DNA of 64,000 nt, taken from assembly GCF_036924535.1 (NCBI RefSeq), contig NZ_JAZHRT010000001.1, positions 6,014,001 to 6,078,000 of the forward strand, given 5' to 3'. Positions 17,726 to 26,583 of the stretch are shown here, one piece after another (position 1 is the stretch's first letter; each line of letters opens with the position of its first letter). Source of the DNA: Bradyrhizobium sp. AZCC 2262 (GTDB lineage: Bacteria; Pseudomonadota; Alphaproteobacteria; Rhizobiales; Xanthobacteraceae). Both the position numbers and the translations under genes were made by a program. Under the pieces are notes generated by a model. The model had not been told where the DNA came from. It saw only the letters and a program-made list of their open reading frames with translations, and did not search any database.

Positions 17726-18307
17726 ATGAAGCTCGATATCCGACGGCTACTCTGCTTTACCGATCACAAGGAGGTGGAGGCCGGCCGCCGCCATGAGGAG
17801 CCGTTGCGTCGTGTCGCCGCGGTCGCGGTAGTCGCCAATCCCTATGCCGGACGCTATGTTGAGGATCTGTCATCAATGATCGCTGCCAGCGCCGGGGTCG
17901 GCAAAGTGCTCTCGAAGCTCGCGGTCGAGGCCATGGGTTCCTGCAGGGTAGACAGCTATGGCAAGGGCGGCGTTGTTGGATTGGATGGAGAGATTGAGCA
18001 CGCCAACGCAATGCTGACCACGGTATTTGCAAAGCCGCTACGCGATGCCGTTGGCGGCGCGAAAGCCTGAATCCCATCCTTCACCAAGCTCGCTTCGCCC
18101 GGTTCCTTGATCGATGTCCCGCTGGCCCACAAGGACGCCCTCTACGTTCGTTCGCACTATGGCGGCGTGTCGGTGACCCTGCCGCGAGATGCACCTGGCG
18201 CGGACGAAGTCGCGCTAATCGTGTGTCTTGCCAACCGGGGACGCCTGAACCCCCGCGTCGGAGGCCTAGCCGCAAATGCGGTCGTCGGCGAAGACGGGCT
18301 ATGCTAG
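17726..18307 (+). pseudogene. Amino acid synthesis family protein (DUF1185), interrupted by an in-frame TGA
   Basis: The frame encodes a DUF1185-type protein: RRLLCFTDHKEVEAGRRHEE, VAVVANPYAGRYVEDLSSMI, then KPLRDAVGGAKA followed by TGA at 18068-18070. The same frame continues immediately with IPSFTKLASPGSLIDVPLAHKD and VGGLAANAVVGEDGLC to a normal stop. Homologues have Trp before IPS, so TGG has become TGA. Total length with the Trp would be 193 residues, normal for the family. No other disruption is seen. Recoding is unlikely because no selenocysteine context is expected at a Trp position. The next frame, an amidohydrolase, overlaps its end. Confidence 0.8.
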
Positions 18308-18675
18308 ATTTGGCGGAGACTTGCATGCGAGTGGCGATCACCAATATTGGTAATATAGTCACTGGCGACGTCAAGGCGCCTTTCGGCGCAGGCGACGGCA
18401 TCCTGATGGAGGACGGCCGTATCACTTTGGTCGGTACACTTTCGTCGGAAAGCACTTCGGCTTGCGATGTCGTTGTCGATGCTGCCGGGACCACGGCGAT
18501 CCCCGGCTTGATTGACAGTCATGTCCATATCACCTTTGGGGACTATTCGCCGCGCCAGCGTGTTGTCGGATTCCTCGAAAGCTACCTTCACGGCGGCACA
18601 ACGACTGCCATCACCGCTTCCGAGGTACATGTACCCGGTCGACCAAAACATGCTGCGGGCGTCAAGGCACTAGGG
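18301..18675 (+). pseudogene. Amidohydrolase (enamidase/dihydroorotase-like) N-terminal fragment, cut at a junction
   Basis: A start at 18301 or 18325 gives MRVAITNIGNIVTGD, then IPGLIDSHVHITFGD with the HxH metal motif and FLESYLHGGTTTAITASEVH, the normal first third of an amidohydrolase of about 390 residues. Resemblance stops at GVKAL near 18672; beyond it the plus strand carries the antisense of a luxI fragment. The break is therefore a rearrangement point and not a simple frameshift. DUF1185 and such amidohydrolases are commonly neighbours, so a small operon has lost its end. Confidence 0.75.
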
Positions 18676-18832
18676 GATTTAGAGTATCAAAGACATCGAG
18701 CTCAAGGTCGCCCGAGACTGAGACGCTCCAGTCGAGACGATCCCTAAACACCCGACGCCGCAACCGATACATCTCGGACAGTAGACCCAGATGCTGGCCA
18801 AATTGACGATTGCTAAGTGTGATGACGTGCAT
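18662..18832 (-). pseudogene. LuxI-type acyl-homoserine lactone synthase, N-terminal fragment
   Basis: A 56-codon frame starting ATG at 18832 reads MHVITLSNRQFGQHLG, then MYRLRRRVFRDRLDW and GDLELDVFDTLNP. The five invariant N-terminal residues of LuxI proteins are present as Arg25, Phe29, Trp35, Asp46 and Asp49, one off the EsaI numbering. The frame ends three residues after LNP, exactly where the amidohydrolase fragment on the other strand ends, near 18672-18676. The acyl-carrier-binding and catalytic C-terminal parts (expected Arg, Glu, Arg near 70 and 100) are missing, so it cannot make signal. The intact luxR homologue lies upstream on the same strand, 200 bases away. Confidence 0.85.
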
Positions 18833-18833
18833 G

Positions 18834-18861
18834 GTGACCTCCGGTTTAAGTAGGAGGTCAC
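18834..18861 (-). promoter_or_regulatory. Hairpin covering the luxI ribosome binding site
   Basis: On the minus strand GTGACCTCC and GGAGGTCAC are perfect 9-base arms around a 10-base loop. The second arm is itself the Shine-Dalgarno sequence, ending one base before the ATG at 18832. Folding would hide the ribosome binding site, suggesting translational control. There is no U-tract, so a terminator is unlikely. Confidence 0.55.
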
Positions 18862-19032
18862 GACAACAAAAGCCTGCGGCAGTCGCGCCTGATCTATTTT
18901 ACAGTTCGAAGCAGGTGAACCGGGAAACGAAAGGCATCAGGAAAACCAATAGGTTCGGCCGACATGAAACGCAACCTGCGTGGTCGCAAGGCTGTTTCGC
19001 TAGATCTCGGTAACATCGGCCGCCTTGTCTGA

Positions 19033-19761
19033 TCAGGGCAACAGCCCGCGACGCAGGGCCTCCGCGACGCATTGCGCAATCGACGCTGCGTCGAGCTTGC
19101 GCCGGGCGTTTTCCAGATGAAAGACGACCGTGCGCGGCGCGATCTCAACAAGCATGGCCGTATCGCTTACGGTCTTGCCCTGGGCGGCCCATGCGAGGCA
19201 CTGGCGCTCACGCTGGGTCAGGACGTCTGGCTTTGTTTGCCTACCCGAACGGCTCCTCAGCTTCGTTGTGGCGTGTATGTGAAAATAAAGTCCTGCCAGC
19301 TGAACGAGATCCTTGGCCTCTGACAAGAGCTGCTCGGCGCGCGCGGACCGTTCATCAGTCGCGAGCGTAAATGCGGCCATGCGTCCGAAGCCGCTTCGGA
19401 TCGGCACCGTGATTCCGGAACGGATGCCGAATGTCACGGCTTCGTCAAAGAACCTGCGCTGTTCACGGGTGCCAGCGGCCCTGGGCGTTGATCCGCTCCA
19501 GGGAAAGGCGTCATGCTCCCTGCTCGCCCTCCGCACTACCGGGTCAAGGCGTTGATAGCCGAGGTCGAAGTATCGCCCCGTCCAGGACTTCGGGTAAGAG
19601 GAGATCAACGCCGGCTCATTCTGGATCAGGTGCAAATAGGCGAACCATCGAAAGCCGAGGCGTTGAGCCAGGCGCGTGGCTACTCTCTCGAATTCGAGTT
19701 CGTCGTCCGCCGTATACATGGCGTCGACGAACGTCTGGAACGAGTGCTCGATCGCCTTCAT
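19033..19761 (-). CDS. LuxR family quorum-sensing regulator (autoinducer-binding)
   Basis: A 242-residue regulator. The N-terminal autoinducer-binding domain spans about 15-165, with FRWFAYLHLIQNEP, WTGRYFDLGYQRLDPVVRRA and HDAFPWSG matching the conserved Trp, Tyr, Asp and Pro pattern. The C-terminal LuxR helix-turn-helix is at about 178-235: VLTQRERQCLAWAAQGKTVSDTA, then APRTVVFHLENARRKLDA. Length and domains are complete. AGGGAAACG precedes the ATG. It lies upstream of the truncated luxI on the same strand, and in this window it has no intact partner synthase. It may answer a signal made elsewhere in the cell or by neighbours. Confidence 0.92.
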   Translation of the reverse strand: MKAIEHSFQTFVDAMYTADDELEFERVATRLAQRLGFRWFAYLHLIQNEPALISSYPKSWTGRYFDLGYQRLDPVVRRASREHDAFPWSGSTPRAAGTREQRRFFDEAVTFGIRSGITVPIRSGFGRMAAFTLATDERSARAEQLLSEAKDLVQLAGLYFHIHATTKLRSRSGRQTKPDVLTQRERQCLAWAAQGKTVSDTAMLVEIAPRTVVFHLENARRKLDAASIAQCVAEALRRGLLP

Positions 19762-19788
19762 GTTCGTTTCCCTTTCTAAACGTTCCTT

Positions 19789-20118
19789 TCAATCATTGGC
19801 CAGCGACACCGGCGGTCGGGCAAGTCGTCGAACTTCTGCGCCTTGTAGACAGCAATCAATGCGCGATAGTTGCGGACTGTCCGTTCGGCCATCCAGCCAA
19901 AAAAACGCCGGGATCCGAAGACCCCGGCTAGTCTGAGAGGAAAACACCCACAAGGCTTCGAGGCTGATCGCCATTACCGCGATGCGGGGAAGTGGCGGCT
20001 CAGCTATGCGAAGGGAGTGGTTGAACAACATCTCAGTTTCGTGTTGCCGCACCAGTTTGGCAGCCTCCCGCGCGATCGCGCTGTCGGAACTCTCAATGCC
20101 AGAAATCACGTCGGTCAT
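19789..20118 (-). pseudogene. HD-domain (cyanamide hydratase-like) protein, N-terminal fragment
   Basis: The frame opens with about 39 residues, including IAREAAKLVRQHETEMLFNH, that closely match the start of the intact HD proteins at 45817 and 22946. Similarity ends at SLRIA near 20000, before the HD metal motif. The remaining 70 codons run through unrelated sequence containing a terminator hairpin and are not protein-like. This is therefore a third, decapitated copy of the family. Confidence 0.75.
19899..19928 (-). terminator. Rho-independent terminator reading leftward
   Basis: On the minus strand GCCGGG and CCCGGC arms enclose a 10-base loop and are followed by a run of seven T (19905-19899). 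It lies inside the HD-fragment frame, showing that frame is not a functional gene, and would insulate luxR from upstream transcription. Confidence 0.7.
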
Positions 20119-20488
20119 TCTCGAACCCTATCTATGCTGGTCGTCCTTGTTGACGTTTACGAGATGCGCTTCCTATAATAGCCTGATTTTCTCCAACACA
20201 ACCGAGACCTTGACGCCGTTCGGCGTCAGCAATGAATAAGGCTGCAGGCGATCGGGATACTTGCGGTCCAGCGTTGTGTGATCACGAAGGCAGAAAGATT
20301 TGGCATCTCTCTGCTCTCTCTTCCTGCTAGATCGGGGCGACACCTTCGAGCTCGTGGGCATAAATTGGCTCCCGCGATCAGCGGTCATGTGATTTAAAAG
20401 TTTCGCATTCCAGCGACGTGTCGAGAGCAGCGAAAAGCGTTGCCGCCGAAATCACTATCCAGCTTGGCTATGCCGGCCTGCGGCCACA
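20119..20488. other. Gap of 370 bases, possible degraded minus-strand frame
   Basis: A minus-strand frame at 20173-20388 ends in a YSLLTPNGVKVSVVLEKI stretch, which resembles the winged-helix end of an unrecognised protein, but the upstream part is featureless. The DRGSQF near its start recalls IS3 integrases but lacks the following context. No confident gene is seen. Confidence 0.3.
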
Positions 20489-21214
20489 TCAGTCACGCCC
20501 TGCGTCCATGATCGCTTGCGCCAACTTTACGGGGTTTGAGAAACAAAGTTCATGACTGCCTGGAACCTGGATCAAACGAAAAAGTCCAAGTTTCTCCGAA
20601 AGTCTCGGGTGCCACGGATGGCTGTGCGGCATGGCGGTATCTTCGGTGCAGTTGATGTAGGACTTTGCAATAGCCATCTCGGCGGGATTTTGGGAGAGAG
20701 AGATCTTGTCCCCGAAAGTCTTCATCGGATGAGGGTTGAGCATATTGTAGGTTCTTTTCGCCGTCTCGATGTCGGCGTCGTTGATCATAGCCTCACGCCA
20801 GAACGGAAACGGCAACTCGATGGAACCGTCATTTCGCTCCGCCGCGAACGCCTCCATTATGTCGACGCTACCCGGCGCCCCCATGTCGAGGAGGGATTCG
20901 CCGTTGTTGGGAACGAAGGCATTCCAGTAGACCAGTCGTCGGAGGCGGTGGGCGCCACGGTCGGCAACACCGGTAATCACCATTCCTCCGTAGCTGTGTC
21001 CGACGAGGATGACGTCTTTTGCATTATTTTCGTCCAGGTACTCGACGATGGACTCGATGGCCTCGGCCAAGCCGGTCGTCTTCGAATCGCCTGGGCGGTT
21101 GCCCCTTATCGTAGGGGTATAGACCTGATGTCCCTCAGCCCGAATTAGAGCGGCCGTCGGCCCAAGCTCGGTACCCGTATGCCAAGCGCCGTGGACAAGC
21201 ACGTAGTGCGCCAT
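20489..21214 (-). CDS. Alpha/beta fold hydrolase, plant-esterase (MES/hydroxynitrile lyase) type
   Basis: A 241-residue hydrolase. The start MAHYVLVHGAWHTG and nucleophile Ser74 in VGHSYGGMVITG are typical of the salicylate-esterase-like branch. The histidine is in QVPGSHELCFSNPVKLA near residue 223. No signal peptide, so cytosolic. It stands alone between the HD remnant and catalase, reading leftward. Substrate unknown; members hydrolyse small esters or lactones. Confidence 0.85.
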   Translation of the reverse strand: MAHYVLVHGAWHTGTELGPTAALIRAEGHQVYTPTIRGNRPGDSKTTGLAEAIESIVEYLDENNAKDVILVGHSYGGMVITGVADRGAHRLRRLVYWNAFVPNNGESLLDMGAPGSVDIMEAFAAERNDGSIELPFPFWREAMINDADIETAKRTYNMLNPHPMKTFGDKISLSQNPAEMAIAKSYINCTEDTAMPHSHPWHPRLSEKLGLFRLIQVPGSHELCFSNPVKLAQAIMDAGRD

Positions 21215-21415
21215 ATCGTTTTCCTGTCGTTACGGTGCCGATCAGATCTTGGCAAGGATCGGAAGGCCAGCACCAGTGGCCTTATCCCGTCTATGTTTGG
21301 CGGACGACACGCACCCAAAAGCAGGTGCCGCAGAAAGCACCACCAAATGCCGCTCGTCTCCGGCCGGATCAACCCAGCGCAGCGTCTTGTTCAAGTGCAA
21401 GCGCGGATATTCCGT
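21215..21415. other. Spacer between hydrolase and catalase genes
   Basis: About 200 bases with no recognisable gene; it must carry the promoter of the leftward hydrolase gene and the end of the catalase transcript. I see no clear terminator. Confidence 0.3.
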
Positions 21416-22897
21416 TCATTCTGCAGCGAGGCTGTTCTTCGCGGACCGGATGGCCGCGAGCCGCGAGAGCGCTTCGCGAACCCCCGCGCCGTATTCGGGA
21501 TCGGCCTTCGTGCAATTGGCAATATGCCGCTCCTGGATGTGTATCGCCGCGCCGCCGACGGCGCGCGCTGTGTTGTCGAACAGTATCTGCCGTTGGGCCG
21601 CGTTCATCTTGCGGAATAGGTCGCCCGGCTGCTGGTAGTGGTCGTCATCGATGCGATGATCCCAGTGTGCGGCCGATCCATCGATCTCGAGCGGTGGCTC
21701 ATTGAGGTCGGGCTGGTCCGCCCACTCGCCGTGGCTGTTTGGGGAGTAGGTCGGCGTCCGGCCGAGATTGCCATCCGTCCGCATCGCGCCGTCGCGGTGA
21801 TAGCTGTGAAAGGGGCATTTCGGCGCATTTACCGGGATGTGGTTGAAGTTGACCCCAAGCCGGTAGCGCTGCGCGTCTCCATACGAGAATAGGCGTGCTT
21901 GAAGCATCTTATCGGGCGAAAAGCTGAGGCCCGGCACGACGTTGGCTGGCGAGAACGCGGCCTGCTCGACTTCGGCGAAGACGTTCTCCGGATTGCGGTT
22001 CAGCTCGAAATAGCCGACCTCGATTAACGGGAAATCCGCCTTCGGCCAGACCTTCGTCAAGTCGAACGGATTGAAGGGGACGGACTTGGCCTGTTCGTCC
22101 GTCATGAGCTGGACAAACAGTGTCCAGTGTGGAAAGTCCCCACGCTCGACGCTCTCAAACAGATCGCGCTGATGGCTCTCGCGATCCTTGCCGACCAGAG
22201 CTTCCGCTTCGGCGTCGGTTAGATTCTCGATACCCTGTTGGGTGCGGAAGTGGAGCTTCACCCAGGTGCGTTCATTGGCAGCGTTGATGAAGCTGTAAGT
22301 GTGGCTCCCAAAGCCATGCATGTGGCGGTAGCTACGCGGGAGCCCGCGTTCGCTCATCACGATGGTGACCTGATGCAGGGCTTCCGGCAACAAAGTCCAG
22401 AAATCCCAGTTATTGTCAGCGCTACGCATACCAGTGCGCGGGTCGCGCTTAATCGCGTGATTGAGATCGGGGAATCGCAGCGGGTCCCGGAAGAAGAACA
22501 CGGGGGTATTATTACCGACCAAATCCCAATTGCCTTCCTCGGTGTAGAACTTGAGAGCAAAGCCCCGAATGTCGCGCTCGGCATCGGCCGCACCTCGCTC
22601 GCCGGCGACGGTCGAAAACCGTGCGAACATTGGCGTCTGTTTACCGATTTGCGAGAAGATCTTCGCCTTCGTGTAGCGAGTGATATCGTGAGTAACCGTG
22701 AAGGTGCCGAACGCGCCAGAGCCCTTGGCGTGCATGCGCCGCTCCGGGATCACTTCGCGGTCAAAATGGGCGAGCTTTTCGATCAACCAAATGTCCTGCA
22801 AAAGAGTCGGTCCGCGAGGCCCAGCAGTGAGGACGTTGAGATTGTCGTTGACTGGAGCGCCGGTGGCATAGGTCAGATGTTGTGGCTTGTTAATCAT
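21416..22897 (-). CDS. katA: Monofunctional haem catalase, small-subunit clade
   Basis: A 493-residue catalase that dismutates hydrogen peroxide. The active-site signature [20 protein letters not shown] contains the distal His56; the distal Asn is in [13 protein letters not shown]; the proximal haem ligand Tyr is in [14 protein letters not shown]. Length fits small-subunit NADPH-binding catalases. No signal peptide. It follows the HD-domain gene by 48 bases on the same strand and probably shares its transcript, which diverges from the GlxA-like regulator. Peroxide protection alongside an oxygenase-rich catabolic region is a sensible pairing. Confidence 0.95.
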   Translation of the reverse strand: MINKPQHLTYATGAPVNDNLNVLTAGPRGPTLLQDIWLIEKLAHFDREVIPERRMHAKGSGAFGTFTVTHDITRYTKAKIFSQIGKQTPMFARFSTVAGERGAADAERDIRGFALKFYTEEGNWDLVGNNTPVFFFRDPLRFPDLNHAIKRDPRTGMRSADNNWDFWTLLPEALHQVTIVMSERGLPRSYRHMHGFGSHTYSFINAANERTWVKLHFRTQQGIENLTDAEAEALVGKDRESHQRDLFESVERGDFPHWTLFVQLMTDEQAKSVPFNPFDLTKVWPKADFPLIEVGYFELNRNPENVFAEVEQAAFSPANVVPGLSFSPDKMLQARLFSYGDAQRYRLGVNFNHIPVNAPKCPFHSYHRDGAMRTDGNLGRTPTYSPNSHGEWADQPDLNEPPLEIDGSAAHWDHRIDDDHYQQPGDLFRKMNAAQRQILFDNTARAVGGAAIHIQERHIANCTKADPEYGAGVREALSRLAAIRSAKNSLAAE

Positions 22898-22945
22898 GGG
22901 ACGATTCCTTGTTGGATGGCTGGCAGCGCCACGGGGTAAGGGCGT

Positions 22946-23587
22946 TCAGCCGTGCCAGTGCGAGCAGCGGATCACGCTGCAGAAGTTGCCGCGCTGGAAG
23001 CCTGGTTGCTTGTCGGCGATCACGTCGGCTTTGACATTGCCGAACGTCGTCTCCGGTTTATGTTTGATGCCGTCGTAGAAAGCCTGGATGATGTCGTCCT
23101 TGAAGCGCGGCGTGCGCGGGAACGCTTTCACGACGGCTTCGCGTTCCTTCTCGGAGTATTCTTGGTACGTAAGCCCGAGCACATCCATTTCGACGCCCGC
23201 GGTGACTAGGGCCACCACGGGGTGCATATGCTCCGGCACGCCCGGCGTGGTGTGAAGTGCGATGGCCGTCCAGACGGTGTAGGCGTCATGCTCGGCAATG
23301 CCGTGGCTACGCAGGAAGTTGCGCGCGGCATGGGCGCCGTCAACTTCGAACCGCTCGTTTTTGCTGCTGTGGCTGGGCATCAGGCCAACGTCGTGAAACA
23401 TCGCACCGGCATAGAGTAGCTCGCGATCGAACTTAAGCCCGCGATGAACACCAGCGAGCGCGCCGAAATGATACACGCGGCTGGAATGGTTGAAGAGCAA
23501 TTCCGTCTCGGTTTCACGGACATATTCAGTGATCGCGCGTCCCAATTTGCTATCGGGAACGGCGGCCTCTTCGACGATAGGCGTCAT
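22946..23587 (-). CDS. HD-domain hydrolase, cyanamide hydratase-like
   Basis: A 213-residue HD-superfamily protein. Metal motifs are LLFNHSSRVYHFG (first His), AMFHDVGLMP (the HD pair), and TAIALHTTPGVPEHMHP. The family includes fungal cyanamide hydratase and many uncharacterised bacterial proteins. It is a paralogue of the protein at 45817-46446 and of the fragment at 19789-20118. It precedes katA on the same strand and is divergent from the GlxA-like regulator at 23698. The true substrate is unknown. Confidence 0.82.
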   Translation of the reverse strand: MTPIVEEAAVPDSKLGRAITEYVRETETELLFNHSSRVYHFGALAGVHRGLKFDRELLYAGAMFHDVGLMPSHSSKNERFEVDGAHAARNFLRSHGIAEHDAYTVWTAIALHTTPGVPEHMHPVVALVTAGVEMDVLGLTYQEYSEKEREAVVKAFPRTPRFKDDIIQAFYDGIKHKPETTFGNVKADVIADKQPGFQRGNFCSVIRCSHWHG

Positions 23588-23697
23588 TGCTTTCTCCTGT
23601 ACTTTTTACTCGTCCCCACGTTAAGGCTACGCCTGCTTGTCAGCAAATGACGTAATACGTAAAAAACGGACAAAAGCAGGTTGAAGCGGACACCGAT

Positions 23698-24675
23698 ATG
23701 AAAGTGAAAGCAAAGACTGTTGTGATCGTAGCCCTGCCCGGCGTGCAGCTCCTGGACGTTGCCGGCCCGCTAGACGTTTTCGCAGAAGCAAACACTCAGG
23801 CCGGTTGTCCGGCGTACCGGCTATTCGTGGCGGCAGGAAGTCCGGGTCCGATCCGTAGCTCGTCGGGTGTGCACCTGATGCCCGACAGGATCATTGATCG
23901 TGGCTTTACCGAGAGGATCGACACGCTACTCGTCGCGGGATGCCCGAACGCCGCCGAGGCACCAGCGGATAGCATTGTGGTCGAGTGGCTTCGTCGCCGG
24001 GCACCCACGGCACGACGCTTCGGGTCGGTGTGCAGCGGCGCGTTCTTCCTCGCGGCCGCAGGGCTGCTTGATGGCCGGCGGGTCACTACGCATTGGGCAG
24101 TGGCGGACGTGTTGGCCGAGAAATTCCCCTCCGTCGTCGTAGACCGGGACGCAATTCACGTCACCGACGGACGACTTAGAACGGCGGCCGGCGTGACCGC
24201 GGGTCTTGATCTGGCACTCAATCTTGTGGAGGAGGATCTCGGACGCGAGATCGCCATGCGAGTCGCTAGCCAGCTCGTAATGTTCTTTAAGCGCCCTGGA
24301 GGCCAGATGCAGTTCAGCCGCAAGGGCGAAGCGGTGCCGGCTGGTCGCTCGGCGCTGCAGGAGCTGCAGCGCTGGATCGCCGCCAATCCCGCATTGGATC
24401 ACAGCGTCGCCAAATTGGCGAGGCGGTTGGGGCTCAGCCCCCGACATTTTGCTCGGCTGTTTCGCAGCGAAGTCGGAATTACGCCCGCGACCTGGGTCGA
24501 AGAAGTCCGCGTTAACGCCGCTAGACGCTTACTTGAGCTTGGCCATGAGACACCCAAACGAGTAGCCACCCATTGTGGCTTTGCTGATGCTGACACATTG
24601 AGGCGTGCTTTTGCACGCCACGTTGGGGTGACCCCCGCCGAATATCGCAAGCGCTTTGCGCGAGTTGTCGCGTGA
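23698..24675 (+). CDS. GlxA family transcriptional regulator (DJ-1/PfpI plus AraC)
   Basis: A 325-residue regulator. Residues 1-190 form the DJ-1/PfpI-like domain, with VCSGAFFLAAAGLLDGRRVTTHW giving the nucleophile-elbow Cys position in two halves. Residues about 215-320 form the AraC double helix-turn-helix (LAFR-type pattern KLARRLGLSPRHFARLFRSE and VATHCGFADADTLRRAFARH). It is divergent from the HD-katA pair, 110 bases apart, and likely controls it. GlxA-type regulators often answer nitrogen compounds or nitriles. Confidence 0.9.
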   Translation: MKVKAKTVVIVALPGVQLLDVAGPLDVFAEANTQAGCPAYRLFVAAGSPGPIRSSSGVHLMPDRIIDRGFTERIDTLLVAGCPNAAEAPADSIVVEWLRRRAPTARRFGSVCSGAFFLAAAGLLDGRRVTTHWAVADVLAEKFPSVVVDRDAIHVTDGRLRTAAGVTAGLDLALNLVEEDLGREIAMRVASQLVMFFKRPGGQMQFSRKGEAVPAGRSALQELQRWIAANPALDHSVAKLARRLGLSPRHFARLFRSEVGITPATWVEEVRVNAARRLLELGHETPKRVATHCGFADADTLRRAFARHVGVTPAEYRKRFARVVA

Positions 24676-24964
24676 TAGCGGGGAGCGACCGTTGTGCTTG
24701 CCACAAATGATGGTCGGAGGTGAGGACGCCAAAGACATGCTGGCGGCTAACGACATCGGCCTGTTGCGGCTGAGCTCAGGCGCGGCACGCCAGAGAGGAA
24801 CGCCGGCAAGCTCAACAGGTTTTGGGCGACCGCGGTCAATCACGAGCTCGCGATCACGTCGCGCGATCGATCGGACAGCGCCGATAGGACAACTATTTGA
24901 TAGTTCTCATCGTTCAATTTGGCGGTCGAGCGCCGTCCTTTCGTAGTTGTCCCTTCATGCCTTC
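24676..24964. other. Gap of 289 bases without recognisable gene
   Basis: Neither strand gives a convincing protein. It lies between the GlxA-like gene and the pcaG stub, next to the island's left border. Confidence 0.3.
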
Positions 24965-25128
24965 CTACTCCTCAAAGAATACGGTTTCCTCGTGGCCCTG
25001 CAGGCGAATGTCCAGCGAATAGGTTGCGTTCGCCCCGCCCGCCTTGCGCTTCGCGATCAAGGTCGCGCGGCGATCGGCCGGCACCAGCGCCAGCACCGGG
25101 TCGATCGCGTTGCTCGCCTCGCCGGACG
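24965..25128 (-). pseudogene. pcaG: Protocatechuate 3,4-dioxygenase alpha subunit, C-terminal stub
   Basis: The minus strand reads NAIDPVLALVPADRRATLIA, then SLDIRLQGHEETVFFEE and TAG at 24965-24967. The DPVL, RRATLIAKR and DIRLQG-x-ETVFF pattern is the C-terminus of PcaG. Only about 50 residues remain; the reading frame begins just below the ureD stop (25133-25135), so the urease segment has replaced the rest of the gene. It marks a recombination boundary. Confidence 0.75.
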
Positions 25129-25132
25129 ACCG

Positions 25133-25954
25133 CTACCCGCCACCCCCTGCGACAGGCCTCTCTGCTGAATCTACCCCGAAGAAGCACTGTCGCAGGTGCC
25201 GCCACGCGAGAGCGGTGCCGGCGCGCAGTGCGCGAAGATCCTCGGCGGCGAGACGTATGCCGATACCCGCGCCATTCGGCATGGGACTGGCGACCGCGTA
25301 AAGCCCCGGAATCGTGGCCAGCCGTTGCGACAGGGCGGCGGCATCGATCGTCTGCCGGGTGACAACGACGAGCGAGCCGAAGGCATTCGCCCGCAACCGC
25401 GCCGTACCATCGAGCGTAAAACGGTCGATCATCGCCATCTCTCCGGCAACCCGGACATGGATCCTTGACGTCAGCCCCCGAAAGGGTCGGCCAAGTCCTT
25501 CGGGATCGTGCAACGTGAAGCCATCGGCGATAATCGCCGTGCCCTCCGGGTCGCAATCGACGTCGATCTCCTGGTTCAACACAGCGTCGGGAAACAGGAT
25601 GCGTGGCTCGGGCATGTATTCGAGCATGGCGCCGGCGGCGACCGACAGGGTAACACGCTCGCTGGCCGCCATGCCCGGTCGCGCGCGATGAACGACGGAC
25701 GCGCCCTGATTGGTCAGATGCGCAGCGGCACCCGGTTCGAGGCGCAACCGCTGTTCAAGCCGGTCGCCCTCGTTGATGGCGCCACCGCTCGACTGAACGA
25801 TGACGGTCAGCATGTGAGCCATAGACGGATCGACCTGAAAGGTGCGCGTCAGCACGTAGGGCCAGCGGAAGACACGGCGATCGAGCACCGTGCGGCCGCC
25901 ACGTAGCGAAAAGCCGAGGTCGAGCAAGGCCGGCGGGGGAGCCATAGCGTTCAC
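25133..25954 (-). CDS. ureD: Urease accessory protein UreD
   Basis: A 273-residue member of the UreD/UreH family, which with UreF and UreG delivers nickel to apo-urease. Recognisable segments are the strands [49 protein letters not shown] and [22 protein letters not shown] at 25954 overlaps the ureG stop by four bases (GTGA). The expected C-terminal end is missing: after [12 protein letters not shown] the protein ends with [11 protein letters not shown] immediately at the junction with the pcaG stub, so the last few native residues were probably replaced. Effect on function is uncertain. Confidence 0.9.
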   Translation of the reverse strand: MNAMAPPPALLDLGFSLRGGRTVLDRRVFRWPYVLTRTFQVDPSMAHMLTVIVQSSGGAINEGDRLEQRLRLEPGAAAHLTNQGASVVHRARPGMAASERVTLSVAAGAMLEYMPEPRILFPDAVLNQEIDVDCDPEGTAIIADGFTLHDPEGLGRPFRGLTSRIHVRVAGEMAMIDRFTLDGTARLRANAFGSLVVVTRQTIDAAALSQRLATIPGLYAVASPMPNGAGIGIRLAAEDLRALRAGTALAWRHLRQCFFGVDSAERPVAGGGG

Positions 25955-26583
25955 GCGCGAAACAGCACCTCGCGCTCGATCAGTTCGACCAGACGGTCGA
26001 TCCCCTCGCCCTTACGGCAATTGGTCATCAGCACCGGCCGCTCGCCACGCACGGAAAGCGCTTCCCGATGCATTCGTTCGAGGTCGACGCCGACATGGGG
26101 CGCAAGGTCGGTCTTGTTGATGACAAGTACATCGGCCCGGATGACGCCCGGCCCCTTCTTGCGCGGAATGTCATCGCCGCCGCCGACATCGATCACGAAC
26201 ATCCAGAAATCGGTGAGATCGCGCGAGAAGGTCGAGGCGAGATTGTCGCCGCCGCTTTCGAGCAGAATGAGTTCGACACCGGGAAACCGGCGTTCGAGAT
26301 CCTCTGCGGCCTCGATGTTCAGTGTCGGGTCCTCGCGGATGACGGTATGCGGGCAGGCGCCCGCCTCCACCGCCACCACCCGCGCCGGATCGATGAGGCC
26401 CGAGCGGCGGATGCGCTCGGCATCCTCATTGGTCACGAGGTCGTTGGTAATGACGGCAATATCGATGCCACGCGCCAGAAGTTCGGGGATCAGCCGCTCG
26501 ACAAGCGCGGTCTTGCCGGAACCGACCGGGCCGCCGATCCCGACCCGCGCCGCGCCGCGACGGTTTGTCAAAGCCATGTTCAT
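25951..26583 (-). CDS. ureG: Urease accessory GTPase UreG
   Basis: A 210-residue SIMIBI-class GTPase that drives nickel insertion. P-loop [20 protein letters not shown] is at the N-terminus, the nickel-binding Cys-x-His is in [16 protein letters not shown], and the guanine motif is [16 protein letters not shown]. The ATG at 26583 overlaps the ureC TGA by four bases, and AAGGAGG lies upstream. The start 16 codons earlier in the frame lies within ureC and is unlikely. Complete and typical in length. Confidence 0.95.
   Translation of the reverse strand: MNMALTNRRGAARVGIGGPVGSGKTALVERLIPELLARGIDIAVITNDLVTNEDAERIRRSGLIDPARVVAVEAGACPHTVIREDPTLNIEAAEDLERRFPGVELILLESGGDNLASTFSRDLTDFWMFVIDVGGGDDIPRKKGPGVIRADVLVINKTDLAPHVGVDLERMHREALSVRGERPVLMTNCRKGEGIDRLVELIEREVLFRA

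Noticed and set aside
18068..18070. Selenocysteine reading of the in-frame TGA in the DUF1185 gene
   Set aside because: Homologues have Trp there, not Cys, and no insertion element is apparent; a nonsense mutation is simpler.
18862..19032. Lux box upstream of the luxI remnant
   Set aside because: I could find only weak dyads such as around 18975-18995; none resembles a convincing 18-20 base lux box.
20173..20388. IS3 integrase because of DRGSQF
   Set aside because: The residues around it do not continue the integrase pattern and the rest of the frame is unlike a transposase.
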